Assembly (NCBI RefSeq): GCF_900103325.1
Contig: NZ_FMXM01000004.1
Span: forward strand, 400,682 to 464,681
Length of the DNA: 64,000 nt
Reading direction: 5' to 3'
Origin: Mesorhizobium qingshengii
GTDB taxonomy: Bacteria > Pseudomonadota > Alphaproteobacteria > Rhizobiales > Rhizobiaceae
Shown: piece by piece, positions 18,244 to 26,547 of the stretch
Layout: every line of letters starts with the position of its first letter
Numbering within the stretch: the stretch's first letter is position 1
The notes under the pieces: model-generated
What the model was told of the DNA's origin: nothing
The model's database searches: none
Seen by the model: only the letters and a program-made list of their open reading frames with translations
Position numbers and translations under genes: made by a program

Positions 18244-19287
18244 TCAGCGGTCGCCAACCAGCATGCGGTAGCGGAATTGGTCGAGAATGACGGCGAGCAC
18301 CAGCAGCGAGCCGAGCAGCACCATCTGCATGTACGAGCCGATCTGGGCGATGTTCATGCCGTTCTGCAGCAGCACGATGAAGAAGGCGCCGAGAACGACA
18401 TTCTCCACACGGCCCAGCCCTCCCCGCAGGGACACCCCGCCAATGACACAGGCGGCGATCGATTCCAGCGCGATCGTGCCGCCAAGATTGGTTTCGCCGG
18501 ACTCGACCCGGGCCGTGAGCAGAAGACCGGCGAGAGAGGCCAGCAGCGCGCACAGGACATAGGCCAGGAACAGCACCTGCTTGGTGTTGACGCCCGAGAG
18601 GTTGGCCGCCCTGACATTGCCGCCGACCGCGTAGATGTGAGAACCCAGTTTCGTTCGGTTCATCAAGAGCCAGATGCCAATGATCGCCAGCAAGGCGATC
18701 ATCACCGGCACGGGAACGCCGAGCACCCGCCCGAAGCCGAAGAAATTACCGAAATCGTAGGGCAGTCCGGATATCGGAACGCCGCCGGTCAGGAACAGCG
18801 CGATGCCCGCACCGACCGACTGCACGCCAAGGGTCATGATGAACGGCGAGACGTCGAACTGGGCGATACCGAGCCCGTTCAGGCATCCGATCAGTAGCGC
18901 GGCGCCCAATCCCGCACCGGCGCCAAGGAGGATCGCCAGCCAGATCATGTCCGGCATGACCGGCGCCAGCGCGACCATCGCCATCGCCGACACAACCGAA
19001 GTCATCGCGATCGCCGTGCCAACCGAGAGGTCAAAACCTCCGGTGATGAGGACCAGCATCTGACCCAGCGAAACCAGAACCAGATAGACAGACTGCCTGG
19101 CGACGTTGGTCAGGTTCTGAATCGACAGGAACTGGTTCGAGATCAGTGAGAAGACGATCAGCGAAAAGACCAGGAAAAACGGCAGAACCCCGACGCGCAG
19201 GAAGACGAATCTTATGGCCGCCAGCAGAATGGTGGCGCGGGTTCGCGGCGCCCCTGCATCCTCGGTTCGGCTGCTCTGAATGGTCAT
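18244..19287 (-). CDS. Sugar-type ABC transporter permease (RbsC family)
   Basis: 347-residue membrane permease with the GGFDLSVGTAIAMTSVV signature near residue 85 and GIAQFDVSPFIMTLGVQSV near residue 140. Only one permease is present in this importer, so it is presumably a homodimer. Its start overlaps the stop of the ATPase gene by four bases. Despite the sugar-family fold, the neighbours (TorT-like binding protein, lactamase-type enzymes) suggest a non-sugar substrate. Confidence 0.9.
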   Translation of the reverse strand: MTIQSSRTEDAGAPRTRATILLAAIRFVFLRVGVLPFFLVFSLIVFSLISNQFLSIQNLTNVARQSVYLVLVSLGQMLVLITGGFDLSVGTAIAMTSVVSAMAMVALAPVMPDMIWLAILLGAGAGLGAALLIGCLNGLGIAQFDVSPFIMTLGVQSVGAGIALFLTGGVPISGLPYDFGNFFGFGRVLGVPVPVMIALLAIIGIWLLMNRTKLGSHIYAVGGNVRAANLSGVNTKQVLFLAYVLCALLASLAGLLLTARVESGETNLGGTIALESIAACVIGGVSLRGGLGRVENVVLGAFFIVLLQNGMNIAQIGSYMQMVLLGSLLVLAVILDQFRYRMLVGDR

Positions 19288-20801
19288 GGCTGGATTCCCG
19301 TCTCCGCAAAGAAATATTTCAGGACATTTTCCTCCGCGATCTCGGTGCCGGTGAGTTCGGCCGACACTCTGCCCTTCGAGAAGACCAACAGGCGGTGCGC
19401 AAGGTTCATCACCTCCGGCAGGTCGGAGGAGATCACCACCACCGCCTTGCCGGCCTCGGCGATCTCCTTGATCAACCGGTAGAGCGCGGCGCGGGTGCCC
19501 ATGTCGACGCCGACCGTCGGCTCATCGAAGATGTAGATGTCCCGCTCCTCGCCAAATCCCTTGCCAAACAGCACCTTCTGCTGGTTGCCGCCCGAAAGCT
19601 TCGAGACAATGCGGCCCATATGGGCCGAAGCAATGCCGACGCGCTCGCCGATCTTGTCGGCCAATGCCCTTGCGCGACGCGGCGCAACAATTCCCAGGCG
19701 CCCCACGATCTCGGCCCGGCCGAGCAGGTTGAGCTTGATGTTCTCGCGCGCCGTCGCCGCCAGTTGCAGGCCCTCGCCCTTGCGGTCGGGCGGCAAATAG
19801 TAGACGCCGCCGGACAGCATATGCCTCGTCGCCGCATGGGTCACGTCGCGCCCCTTCAGCGTGACCGTGCCTGACCGGATCGGCTGCAACCCAAGAACGC
19901 TGCGCCAGATCCGCGACTTGCCGCTGCCGACAAGGCCGGCGACCCCCAGAACTTCGCCGGCACGCACGTCGATATCAACGCCATGAAAGCCGGCGCCGTG
20001 CATCCCGCGTAGCGTCATCAGCGTCCTGCCATCCGGCTGGCGGCCGATCTCGGGATAGATCTGATCGATCGCCCGACCGGTCATCAACTCGACGAGCGTC
20101 TTCTCGGAGGTGTCGCGCGCCGACACCGTCCCGATCAGACGGCCGTCACGAAGCACGCTGATGTTGTCGGCGATTTCGCGGAATTCCTGGATGCGATGTG
20201 AAATGTAGATGATGCCGACGCCGTCGGCCTTCGCCTTGGCGATGAAGGCGAAAAGCTTGCGCGTTTCCTTCTCGGTGAGCGAGGCGGTCGGCTCGTCGAG
20301 GATCAGGACCCTCGCCTTGCCCAGAAACACCTTGGCGATCTCCACCATCTGCTGCTCGGCACGCGACAGAGTGGAAACGCGCCGGCGGATGTCGATCTCG
20401 AAGCCCAGGTCATGGAACAAAGCGCGTGCGCCCTCGGCCATGGCGCGCCGGTCGGTCAAAGGACCGCGCTTGAGCTCGCGACCGAGATAGACGTTCTCGA
20501 AAACACGCAATGTCGGGATCAGCGAGAATTCCTGGAACACCGTGCCGATGCCATGTCTGGCGGCGTCATGTACCGAACGCAGGTCGACCTCCTCGCCGTC
20601 GATGCGCAGCGAACCCGATGTCGGCCTGTAGAGGCCGGAGAGGATCGAGATGAGCGTCGACTTTCCGGCACCGTTCTCGCCGAACAACACATGAACCTCT
20701 CCACGCTCGAGCTTGAAATCGACGCCATCAAGAGCCTTGACGCCGGGAAACTCCTTCGAGATCCGGGTCATTTCCACGAGCGGAGTGTTTGCGTTGTCCA
20801 T
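19284..20801 (-). CDS. ABC transporter ATP-binding protein, tandem-domain (RbsA/MglA family)
   Basis: 505 residues with two ATPase domains. The first has an intact Walker A (GENGAGKST near residue 36), signature LSRAEQQMVEIAK and Walker B VLILDEPTASL. The second has a degenerate A motif (VGSGKSRIWRS), signature LSGGNQQKVLFGK and Walker B IYIFDEPTVGVDMG. This asymmetry is normal in the family. Energises the permease encoded immediately downstream. Confidence 0.93.
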   Translation of the reverse strand: MDNANTPLVEMTRISKEFPGVKALDGVDFKLERGEVHVLFGENGAGKSTLISILSGLYRPTSGSLRIDGEEVDLRSVHDAARHGIGTVFQEFSLIPTLRVFENVYLGRELKRGPLTDRRAMAEGARALFHDLGFEIDIRRRVSTLSRAEQQMVEIAKVFLGKARVLILDEPTASLTEKETRKLFAFIAKAKADGVGIIYISHRIQEFREIADNISVLRDGRLIGTVSARDTSEKTLVELMTGRAIDQIYPEIGRQPDGRTLMTLRGMHGAGFHGVDIDVRAGEVLGVAGLVGSGKSRIWRSVLGLQPIRSGTVTLKGRDVTHAATRHMLSGGVYYLPPDRKGEGLQLAATARENIKLNLLGRAEIVGRLGIVAPRRARALADKIGERVGIASAHMGRIVSKLSGGNQQKVLFGKGFGEERDIYIFDEPTVGVDMGTRAALYRLIKEIAEAGKAVVVISSDLPEVMNLAHRLLVFSKGRVSAELTGTEIAEENVLKYFFAETGIQP

Positions 20802-20817
20802 TTGCCAACCCGGTCGA

Positions 20818-20847
20818 TCCGGTCCCGCCTTGCCTGGCGGAACCGGA
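20818..20847 (-). other. Intercistronic hairpin after binding-protein gene
   Basis: TCCGGTCCCGCC at 20818-20829 pairs with GGCGGAACCGGA at 20836-20847 (one mismatch, six-base loop) in the gap between the binding-protein stop and the ATPase start. There is no T-run. Probably stabilises or partially terminates the binding-protein message. Confidence 0.55.
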
Positions 20848-20862
20848 CAGCGCTTGTCGCGA

Positions 20863-21930
20863 TCAGTTCACGTTGAAGACCGGCTTGTAGCCATCCGGCG
20901 GCAAGATGTTCGTCGGCGAAACGTCTTTGATATTGGACGGATCGACAACAAAGATCTTCGGACCGACGTGCTTGATGTAGTCCTTGCCTTCCAGGATGCG
21001 GACGGCCTGGTCCACCGCAATGCGGCCCTGGATGACCATAGAGTCGGCCGGGGACGCGAGGATGAAGCCGCGCTTGATGCCCTCGTAGACGCCAGGCGTC
21101 ATGTAGAAGGACAGAAGGTCGACCTTGCCTTGCAGGCCGCGCTCGCGAATGACGCCCTGCGCGGCTTCCGCCGTCACCGCGGTGCCCGCGATGTAGCGGA
21201 TGTTGGGATTGGCCTGCAGCGCGTCCTCGACGAGCTTCAGCTGCACTTCCTTGCCGGTGTCGCCGAACTTGGGTTCCAGCACCTTGACCGCGGAGCCCTT
21301 GACGGCGTCGAGGAAGCCCTGGTTCGCCGCGCTCACCCAGCCGGCACCCGCCGGTCCGGGGAACCAGCCCACCTCCACCTCTTCGCTGCCGGCCGGATGT
21401 TTCTTGGCCAGATAGGCGCCGGCTTCCGAGCCCATCGTGTAGAAGGACACCAGCGACTTCGCCGAGATGTCCGGCGATGAGATGCCGTTGATGACGTCGA
21501 TCACCGGGATGTTCTTCTTGTGGATTTCCGAAACAAGATTGTTGAGGCCGTCGGCGGAGATCGCACCGATGACGACCGCTTGCGCGCCGGCGGCGACGCA
21601 ATCCTCGATCTGCGAAATCTGCTTGTCGAGCTCGGTATAGCCGCCTGCTTCGAACAGGTTCATCTTGACGCCGAGCCGCTTGGCCTCCTCCGCCACGCCG
21701 TAGTCGACACCGAGCCAGTAGGCGTCCTTCATGTGCGGAAAGGAAACGCAGATGTTCCAGGGTTTCGACGCCTTGTCGAGCGGCACGTAGGTGACATCGA
21801 CCGACTTGCCGTCGGCCGCAAAAGGCGGCTCGATCTTGGCCGCGTCGTATGGATACCAGTCGGCGGCATAGGCGGCGCCGGTAATCAAAGTCGCCGCCGT
21901 CACAAGCATCATTTTTCCGAGATTTTTCAT
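20863..21930 (-). CDS. TorT-like periplasmic binding protein of an ABC importer
   Basis: 355 residues with a signal peptide (MKNLGKMMLVTAATLITGAA, cleaved near AYA-AD). The mature protein matches what I remember of E. coli TorT: WNICVSFPHMKDAYWLGVDY, then EAGGYTELDKQISQIEDC, AGTAVTAEAA and VYEGIKRGF. TorT is the TMAO-binding partner of the TorS kinase. Here no tor genes are near, and the gene lies directly before an ABC ATPase and permease, so the role is more likely ligand delivery to that importer. Confidence 0.85.
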   Translation of the reverse strand: MKNLGKMMLVTAATLITGAAYAADWYPYDAAKIEPPFAADGKSVDVTYVPLDKASKPWNICVSFPHMKDAYWLGVDYGVAEEAKRLGVKMNLFEAGGYTELDKQISQIEDCVAAGAQAVVIGAISADGLNNLVSEIHKKNIPVIDVINGISSPDISAKSLVSFYTMGSEAGAYLAKKHPAGSEEVEVGWFPGPAGAGWVSAANQGFLDAVKGSAVKVLEPKFGDTGKEVQLKLVEDALQANPNIRYIAGTAVTAEAAQGVIRERGLQGKVDLLSFYMTPGVYEGIKRGFILASPADSMVIQGRIAVDQAVRILEGKDYIKHVGPKIFVVDPSNIKDVSPTNILPPDGYKPVFNVN

Positions 21931-21994
21931 GTCATTCCCCTTTCTTGTTATCGGCCGCCGCCTTGAGGACGGTTCGGCCGCACTTACCCAAATG

Positions 21995-22966
21995 TCAGTT
22001 GAAAACGCTCCTGATTCTGTCGAGCAATGCTGCCCGGTCGGCGCGGGCTTTCAGCGCGCCGTCCATGTCGACCTTGACGAAACGTGTTGGCGTGTTGGGC
22101 TGCAGCTGGCCGATCAGGTCCATGTCGGCCGAGACCACCGTGCCGACCATGAAGTAGCCGCCACCCGAGACCGCGTCGCGGTGCAGGATGATCGGCTCGG
22201 TGCCGCCCGGCACCTGGATCGAACCGTAGGGATAGCAGCTGTCGACGATGTTGGAGGGATCCGACCCGGCTCCGAACGGCTGGTCGCGTTCGACGAATTG
22301 CAATGGCCGGCCGCCGCGGAAGCGATAACCCATGCGGTCTGCCTCGGGCGCCACCTTCCATTGGTCGTCGAAGAAGTTCTGATGCGACTGCTCGGTGACG
22401 CGATGCCAATAGAGGCCCGGCAAGACCCGCAGTTCGGCCGGCATTCCCGGTCGCCGACGCAAAGCTTCCGGGACGCTTCGCCCTTCCTTGCCGGAAGTGG
22501 CGTTGCCGACAGGCAATTCGTCGCCCTTGGCGATGGCGCGGCCCTTGAATCCGCCCAGAGCGCCGATCGGATAGGTCGAGCGGCTGCCGAGCGCGATCGG
22601 CACGTCGATGCCGCCAGCGATTGCGATATAGATGCGCGCGCCTGTCTTCAGGAAACCAAAGCTCAGCACCTGACCAGACTTGACGTTCAGCCCGGTCCAG
22701 GACGGCTTTTCCTCGCCGTCGAGCTTGATCGGCATGTCGGCACCGGTCACCGCGATCAGCGCGTCGCGGGTGAATTCGAGCTGCGGGCCGATGAACACCG
22801 CCTCGAGACCGGCCGCACCCTCGTCATTGCCGACGATCAAATTGGCGGCGCGCAGCGCCAGCCGGTCCATGGCACCGCCCATCGGGATGCCGAGATGGAA
22901 ATAGCCGGGACGGCCGAGATCCTGAACCGTGGTCGAAAGCCCCGGATTGAGTACCTTAGCGGCCAT
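21995..22966 (-). CDS. pxpC: 5-oxoprolinase-type subunit C / carboxyltransferase half (KipA family)
   Basis: 323 residues of the KipA/allophanate-hydrolase-subunit-2 family. Landmarks are LSTTVQDLGRPGYFHLGIP near the start, GAMDRLALRAANLIVGN, and IQVPGGTEPIILHRDAVSGG near residue 250. In E. coli PxpC works with PxpA and PxpB to open 5-oxoproline in an ATP-dependent way; the same fold forms half of the carboxyltransferase of urea carboxylase. Its start overlaps the pxpB stop by 11 bases. The symbol marks the family; the substrate may differ. Confidence 0.85.
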   Translation of the reverse strand: MAAKVLNPGLSTTVQDLGRPGYFHLGIPMGGAMDRLALRAANLIVGNDEGAAGLEAVFIGPQLEFTRDALIAVTGADMPIKLDGEEKPSWTGLNVKSGQVLSFGFLKTGARIYIAIAGGIDVPIALGSRSTYPIGALGGFKGRAIAKGDELPVGNATSGKEGRSVPEALRRRPGMPAELRVLPGLYWHRVTEQSHQNFFDDQWKVAPEADRMGYRFRGGRPLQFVERDQPFGAGSDPSNIVDSCYPYGSIQVPGGTEPIILHRDAVSGGGYFMVGTVVSADMDLIGQLQPNTPTRFVKVDMDGALKARADRAALLDRIRSVFN

Positions 22967-23831
22967 TGATCATCCCCTCCAGCTTGGCGTTGTAGCCGTC
23001 GATGTCCTTCTGGAATTCACGCAGGTCGAAGGTGACGTCACTGATTGCCGGGGCAAACCGGCCGGCGGCGACTTCCTCGACGGTATGGTCGTATTCCTCG
23101 CGGCCGATCGGCTTGAACTTGACGATGTCGCCTGGGCGGAAGAACACCATGAAGTCACGGAGGTAGCTGGTCTTCTGCTCCGGATCGAAGATCGGCATCG
23201 GCGTGATGCCGAACATCTGGTAGCCGCCGGCGCCACGCACGGAATAGATGCAGGAAAAGCAGCCGCCATAGCCGATGGTGAGCTTAGGTGTATCGGTGCG
23301 CGGCCTGAGATATTTCGGCACCTGGATCTGCCGCGGCCGGTCGACCATCTGGTACATGAACGGCAATCCGGCGACGAAGCCGACCATCGACACGAACCAC
23401 GGCGAGCCGGCATGGGCGGCGATGAAGTCGTCGACCGTGGCGTAGTTGTTGATGCGGGCGGCGTATTCGATATCGGTGGCTTGCGGATCCTGGTGCCGCT
23501 CGCGAAAACGCATCAGCGTCTCGTGCGTCCACGGATCCTGGTAGAACACCGGGATTTCGATGATCCTGGTGGCGATCACCGGATCGGTCTTGCTGGCCGC
23601 ACTTTCGATGGCCTGCACCTCGCGCAGCATGTCGCCGGGCCGGATGATGTCGGGATTGAACTTGATCTGGAACGAGGCGTTCGCCGGGCAGATCTCGGTC
23701 ACGCCTCTGATCTGGCTGTCGCGCACGGCATTGGTCATCGAGAGGCTCTTGAAGAACGCCTCCAGCGACATGCTCTCGTCGCATTCGACGAAGAGATGCT
23801 CGTCGCCACCGAATGAATAGCGGTTCTTCAT
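22956..23831 (-). CDS. pxpB: 5-oxoprolinase-type subunit B / carboxyltransferase half (KipI family)
   Basis: 291 residues. The KipI-family core is visible as IPVFYQDPWTHETL, FIAAHAGSPWFVSMVGFVAG, then PFMYQMVDRP and the glycine-rich IYSVRGAGGYQMFGITPMPI. It is longer at the N terminus than typical PxpB (about 220-240). KipI and KipA fold together as the carboxyltransferase domain in urea carboxylase. The ATG at 23831 overlaps the carboxylase stop by one base; the longer open frame upstream is a shadow. Confidence 0.85.
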   Translation of the reverse strand: MKNRYSFGGDEHLFVECDESMSLEAFFKSLSMTNAVRDSQIRGVTEICPANASFQIKFNPDIIRPGDMLREVQAIESAASKTDPVIATRIIEIPVFYQDPWTHETLMRFRERHQDPQATDIEYAARINNYATVDDFIAAHAGSPWFVSMVGFVAGLPFMYQMVDRPRQIQVPKYLRPRTDTPKLTIGYGGCFSCIYSVRGAGGYQMFGITPMPIFDPEQKTSYLRDFMVFFRPGDIVKFKPIGREEYDHTVEEVAAGRFAPAISDVTFDLREFQKDIDGYNAKLEGMINGR

Positions 23832-25216
23832 CAGGCAACCTCCCTCGCGCCGCCTGGCGAAGCGGCGAATTTCGTTTCCAGCCAGTCCTCGAGAAAACGC
23901 GTATGGAAGCGCCCAGCCGCCACGTCGGCATCGGCCGCGAGCGCCTGATGCAGCGGCACGGTCGTCGGAATACCGGTGATCCTGAGACCGGCAAGTGCCG
24001 TGCGCAGCTTCGCCAGGCAGGCGGCGCGATCGGCGCCGTGCACGATGAGCTTTCCCAAAAGCGAATCGTAGAAGGGCGGCACCGTGTAGCCGGCAAACAA
24101 CATGGTGTCGAAGCGGATGCCCTCGCCCTGTGGCACGACGAACGTCTCGACGGTGCCAGGACCAGGCATGAAACCCTTGTGCGGGTCTTCGGCGTTGATC
24201 CGGCATTCGATGGCGTGGCCGGCAATGGAAATGTCTTCCTGCCTGACCGACAGAGGCTGGCCACCGGCGATGCGCAGCATCTCCTGCACGAGATCGAGAC
24301 CAGTGATCATCTCCGTCGCCGGATGCTCGACCTGAATGCGGGTGTTGACCTCGATGAAATAGAAGTGGCGGCTGGCATCGTCGTAGAGATATTCGACCGT
24401 TCCGGCGCCGCTGTAGCCGACCGAGCGCGCCAGGGCGACGGCGCTGTCGCACAGGCTCTTGCGCACATCGGCCGGCAGTCCGGCGGCCGGGGCTTCCTCC
24501 CAGACCTTCTGCCGGCGCCGCTGCAGCGAGCATTCGCGCTCGTAGCAATGAACGAAATTCCTGCCGTCGCCGAGGATCTGCACCTCGACATGACGCGCCT
24601 TCTCGATCACCTTCTCGATGTAGAGGCCGCCATCGCCAAAGGCCGCCGCGGCCTCGGCCGAAGCTTGCGGGAAATGACGCTCGAAGTCCTCAAGGGTGTG
24701 TGCGATGCGGATGCCCCTGCCGCCGCCGCCGGCGGCCGCCTTGATCATCACGGGCAAGCCGATGCGCGCGACGATCGCCGCCGCCTCGGTGACGTCGGAG
24801 ACGCGCCCGTCGCTGCCGGGCACGGTGGGCACGCCGGCCCTGGCCGCGACCTGGCGCGCCGCCACCTTGTCGCCAAGCAGCCGGATGGCCGAGGCGTCCG
24901 GCCCGACGAATTTCATTCCCGCTGCAACCACAGCTTCGGCGAAGTCGGCATTCTCCGACAGGAAGCCGTAGCCCGGATGGATGGCATCGACCTTGGCCGC
25001 CTTGGCCGCCGCTAGTACCGCCTCGATGTTCAGGTAGGATTTCTTCGCCGCCGGCGGCCCGATGTCGATCGCCTCGTCGGCCAGTTGCACCGCCAGCGAG
25101 CCGGCATCGGCATGGCTGTACACCTGCACTGTCCTCAGCCCCAGGGCCTTCGCCGCGCGGATGATCCGCACCGCGATCTCGCCTCGATTGGCAATCAGGA
25201 CGGAATTGATGGTCAT
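23831..25216 (-). CDS. accC: Biotin carboxylase subunit (AccC family), dedicated
   Basis: 461-residue ATP-grasp enzyme that carboxylates biotin on a carrier protein with bicarbonate and ATP. Domains in order are the N-terminal IANRGEIAVRIIRAAKALG, the glycine loop KAAAGGGGRGIRIA near residue 160, EKARHVEVQILGD, the catalytic FIEVNTRIQVEHPATEM and the C-terminal GYTVPPFYDSLLGKLIVHG. It lies between the biotin carrier gene and pxpB with overlapping ends, so it appears to serve this unit and not fatty-acid synthesis. The housekeeping accC is expected elsewhere. Confidence 0.92.
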   Translation of the reverse strand: MTINSVLIANRGEIAVRIIRAAKALGLRTVQVYSHADAGSLAVQLADEAIDIGPPAAKKSYLNIEAVLAAAKAAKVDAIHPGYGFLSENADFAEAVVAAGMKFVGPDASAIRLLGDKVAARQVAARAGVPTVPGSDGRVSDVTEAAAIVARIGLPVMIKAAAGGGGRGIRIAHTLEDFERHFPQASAEAAAAFGDGGLYIEKVIEKARHVEVQILGDGRNFVHCYERECSLQRRRQKVWEEAPAAGLPADVRKSLCDSAVALARSVGYSGAGTVEYLYDDASRHFYFIEVNTRIQVEHPATEMITGLDLVQEMLRIAGGQPLSVRQEDISIAGHAIECRINAEDPHKGFMPGPGTVETFVVPQGEGIRFDTMLFAGYTVPPFYDSLLGKLIVHGADRAACLAKLRTALAGLRITGIPTTVPLHQALAADADVAAGRFHTRFLEDWLETKFAASPGGAREVA

Positions 25217-25455
25217 GCCTCGACCTCGGCAAGCGCCTGGCCGGCCATGACCGCATCAGCGTCGTCGACGAGGAAACGGATCGCCTTGCCGTCGATGCCG
25301 GCCGTCACTTCATGGAAAGACTTCATCACCTCGACAATGCCGATCACATCGGTGGCGGAAACCGCATCGCCGTCGTTCTTGAACGGCGCGCTGTCGGGCG
25401 ATGGCCTGCGGTAGAACATGCCTGGCAGCGGCGACTTGATTTCGGCTTTGCTCAT
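25213..25455 (-). CDS. Small biotin carboxyl carrier protein
   Basis: 80 residues, a bare biotinyl domain. The biotinylation site reads EVMKS with the target lysine near residue 45, in place of the common AMKM motif. [13 protein letters not shown] near the N terminus matches the start of biotinyl domains. It overlaps pxpA and the carboxylase gene by four bases each (ATGA). Carries carboxybiotin between the AccC-type subunit and the KipI/KipA-type carboxyltransferase. Confidence 0.85.
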   Translation of the reverse strand: MSKAEIKSPLPGMFYRRPSPDSAPFKNDGDAVSATDVIGIVEVMKSFHEVTAGIDGKAIRFLVDDADAVMAGQALAEVEA

Positions 25456-26258
25456 TTTGATCCCCTTGCGGCCTGGGTCTGTTGGGCGGACACTTCCGAC
25501 ACCGGTGCGATCCGGATCCCGTTCGCGACCAAAGCGGAACGCATGGTGGCGGCGATCTCCAGGCAACCCGGCGTGTCGGAATGAAAGCAGATCGACTCGA
25601 AATCGATGTCGATGTCGGCGCCATCGACGGTGCGGACCTTGCCCTCAAGACAGGCGCGCACGACCTTGTCGGCAATGCCGGCCGGATCGAGCTTGCCGAC
25701 ATGCCGCGTGAACACGATCGAGCCGGAGCGATCGTAGTCCCGATCGGCATAGAATTCCCTAATTACCGGTTGGCCGGCTTCGAGCGCGGTGCGATAGGTC
25801 TGCGACATGCCCATGCAGAAGACGAAGGCATTGGGTGCCACGGTGCGCATCAGCTTGATGAAGGATCGCGACAGCGCCTCGTCGGCGGCGAGTTCCATGT
25901 AGAGGGCGCCGTGCGGCTTGACGTGCTGCAGGACGGCGCCATGACGCCGAGCAAATTCCCTGAGCGCGCCGATCTGATAGACGATGTCGTTGACGATCTC
26001 GTCGCCGCTGCCGTTGATCTTGCGGCGGCCAAAACCTTGCAGATCCCGATAGCCCGGATGCACGCCGATGCCGACGCCGTGCTGGGTCGCAAGCCGCACG
26101 GTGGCGTCCATCAGATTGGGATCACCGGCGTGGAAACCGGCGGCGATGTTGGCGGAGCTGATCAGTTCCATCAGCCTGGCATCGTCGGTGTCGCTCAGCC
26201 GCCATTGGCCGAACGCTTCACCCATATCGCAATTGATGTCGACAACCGTGACTGGCAC
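25452..26258 (-). CDS. pxpA: 5-oxoprolinase-type subunit A (LamB/YcsF family)
   Basis: 268 residues. It begins with the family hallmark [13 protein letters not shown] and continues with [33 protein letters not shown] and [12 protein letters not shown], all characteristic of YcsF/PxpA. The start is a GTG at 26258 with AGGGAG seven bases upstream; no suitable ATG is near. First gene of the minus-strand unit that runs to 12303. In E. coli PxpA completes the PxpABC oxoprolinase. Confidence 0.9.
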   Translation of the reverse strand: MPVTVVDINCDMGEAFGQWRLSDTDDARLMELISSANIAAGFHAGDPNLMDATVRLATQHGVGIGVHPGYRDLQGFGRRKINGSGDEIVNDIVYQIGALREFARRHGAVLQHVKPHGALYMELAADEALSRSFIKLMRTVAPNAFVFCMGMSQTYRTALEAGQPVIREFYADRDYDRSGSIVFTRHVGKLDPAGIADKVVRACLEGKVRTVDGADIDIDFESICFHSDTPGCLEIAATMRSALVANGIRIAPVSEVSAQQTQAARGSK

Positions 26259-26354
26259 GTTGCTCCCTTTGCATTCATGCGCCGATCGACAGCGCGGTTC
26301 CCGTGTTCTTGTTTTTTTGAACGTTAACGCGGAAGCACGACATTGGAAAATTCT

Positions 26355-26385
26355 ATTCTCAGAATTTGACTTTCTGATTTTCAGA
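26355..26385. promoter_or_regulatory. Paired palindromes in LysR-pxpA divergent region
   Basis: ATTCTCAGAAT at 26355-26365 and TCTGATTTTCAGA at 26373-26385 are two perfect dyads whose centres are 19 bp apart, close to two helical turns. They lie in an AT-rich gap between pxpA (start 26258) and the LysR gene. This is a plausible LysR operator pair; no promoter hexamers could be fixed with certainty. Confidence 0.42.
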
Positions 26386-26547
26386 TACCTATGGGCGATG
26401 CAGCTGGAAGAGAAAGTGCTCGATACCGCCAGAAACGCTGGCATTTACTGCAACTCAAAAAGGCAATGGCTGCTCAAAGAAATTGCGTGTATCGTATTTT
26501 CCGAAAGTGTATGCCGCCGATATCAGATAAACGGAAAGCTGCGTCCT

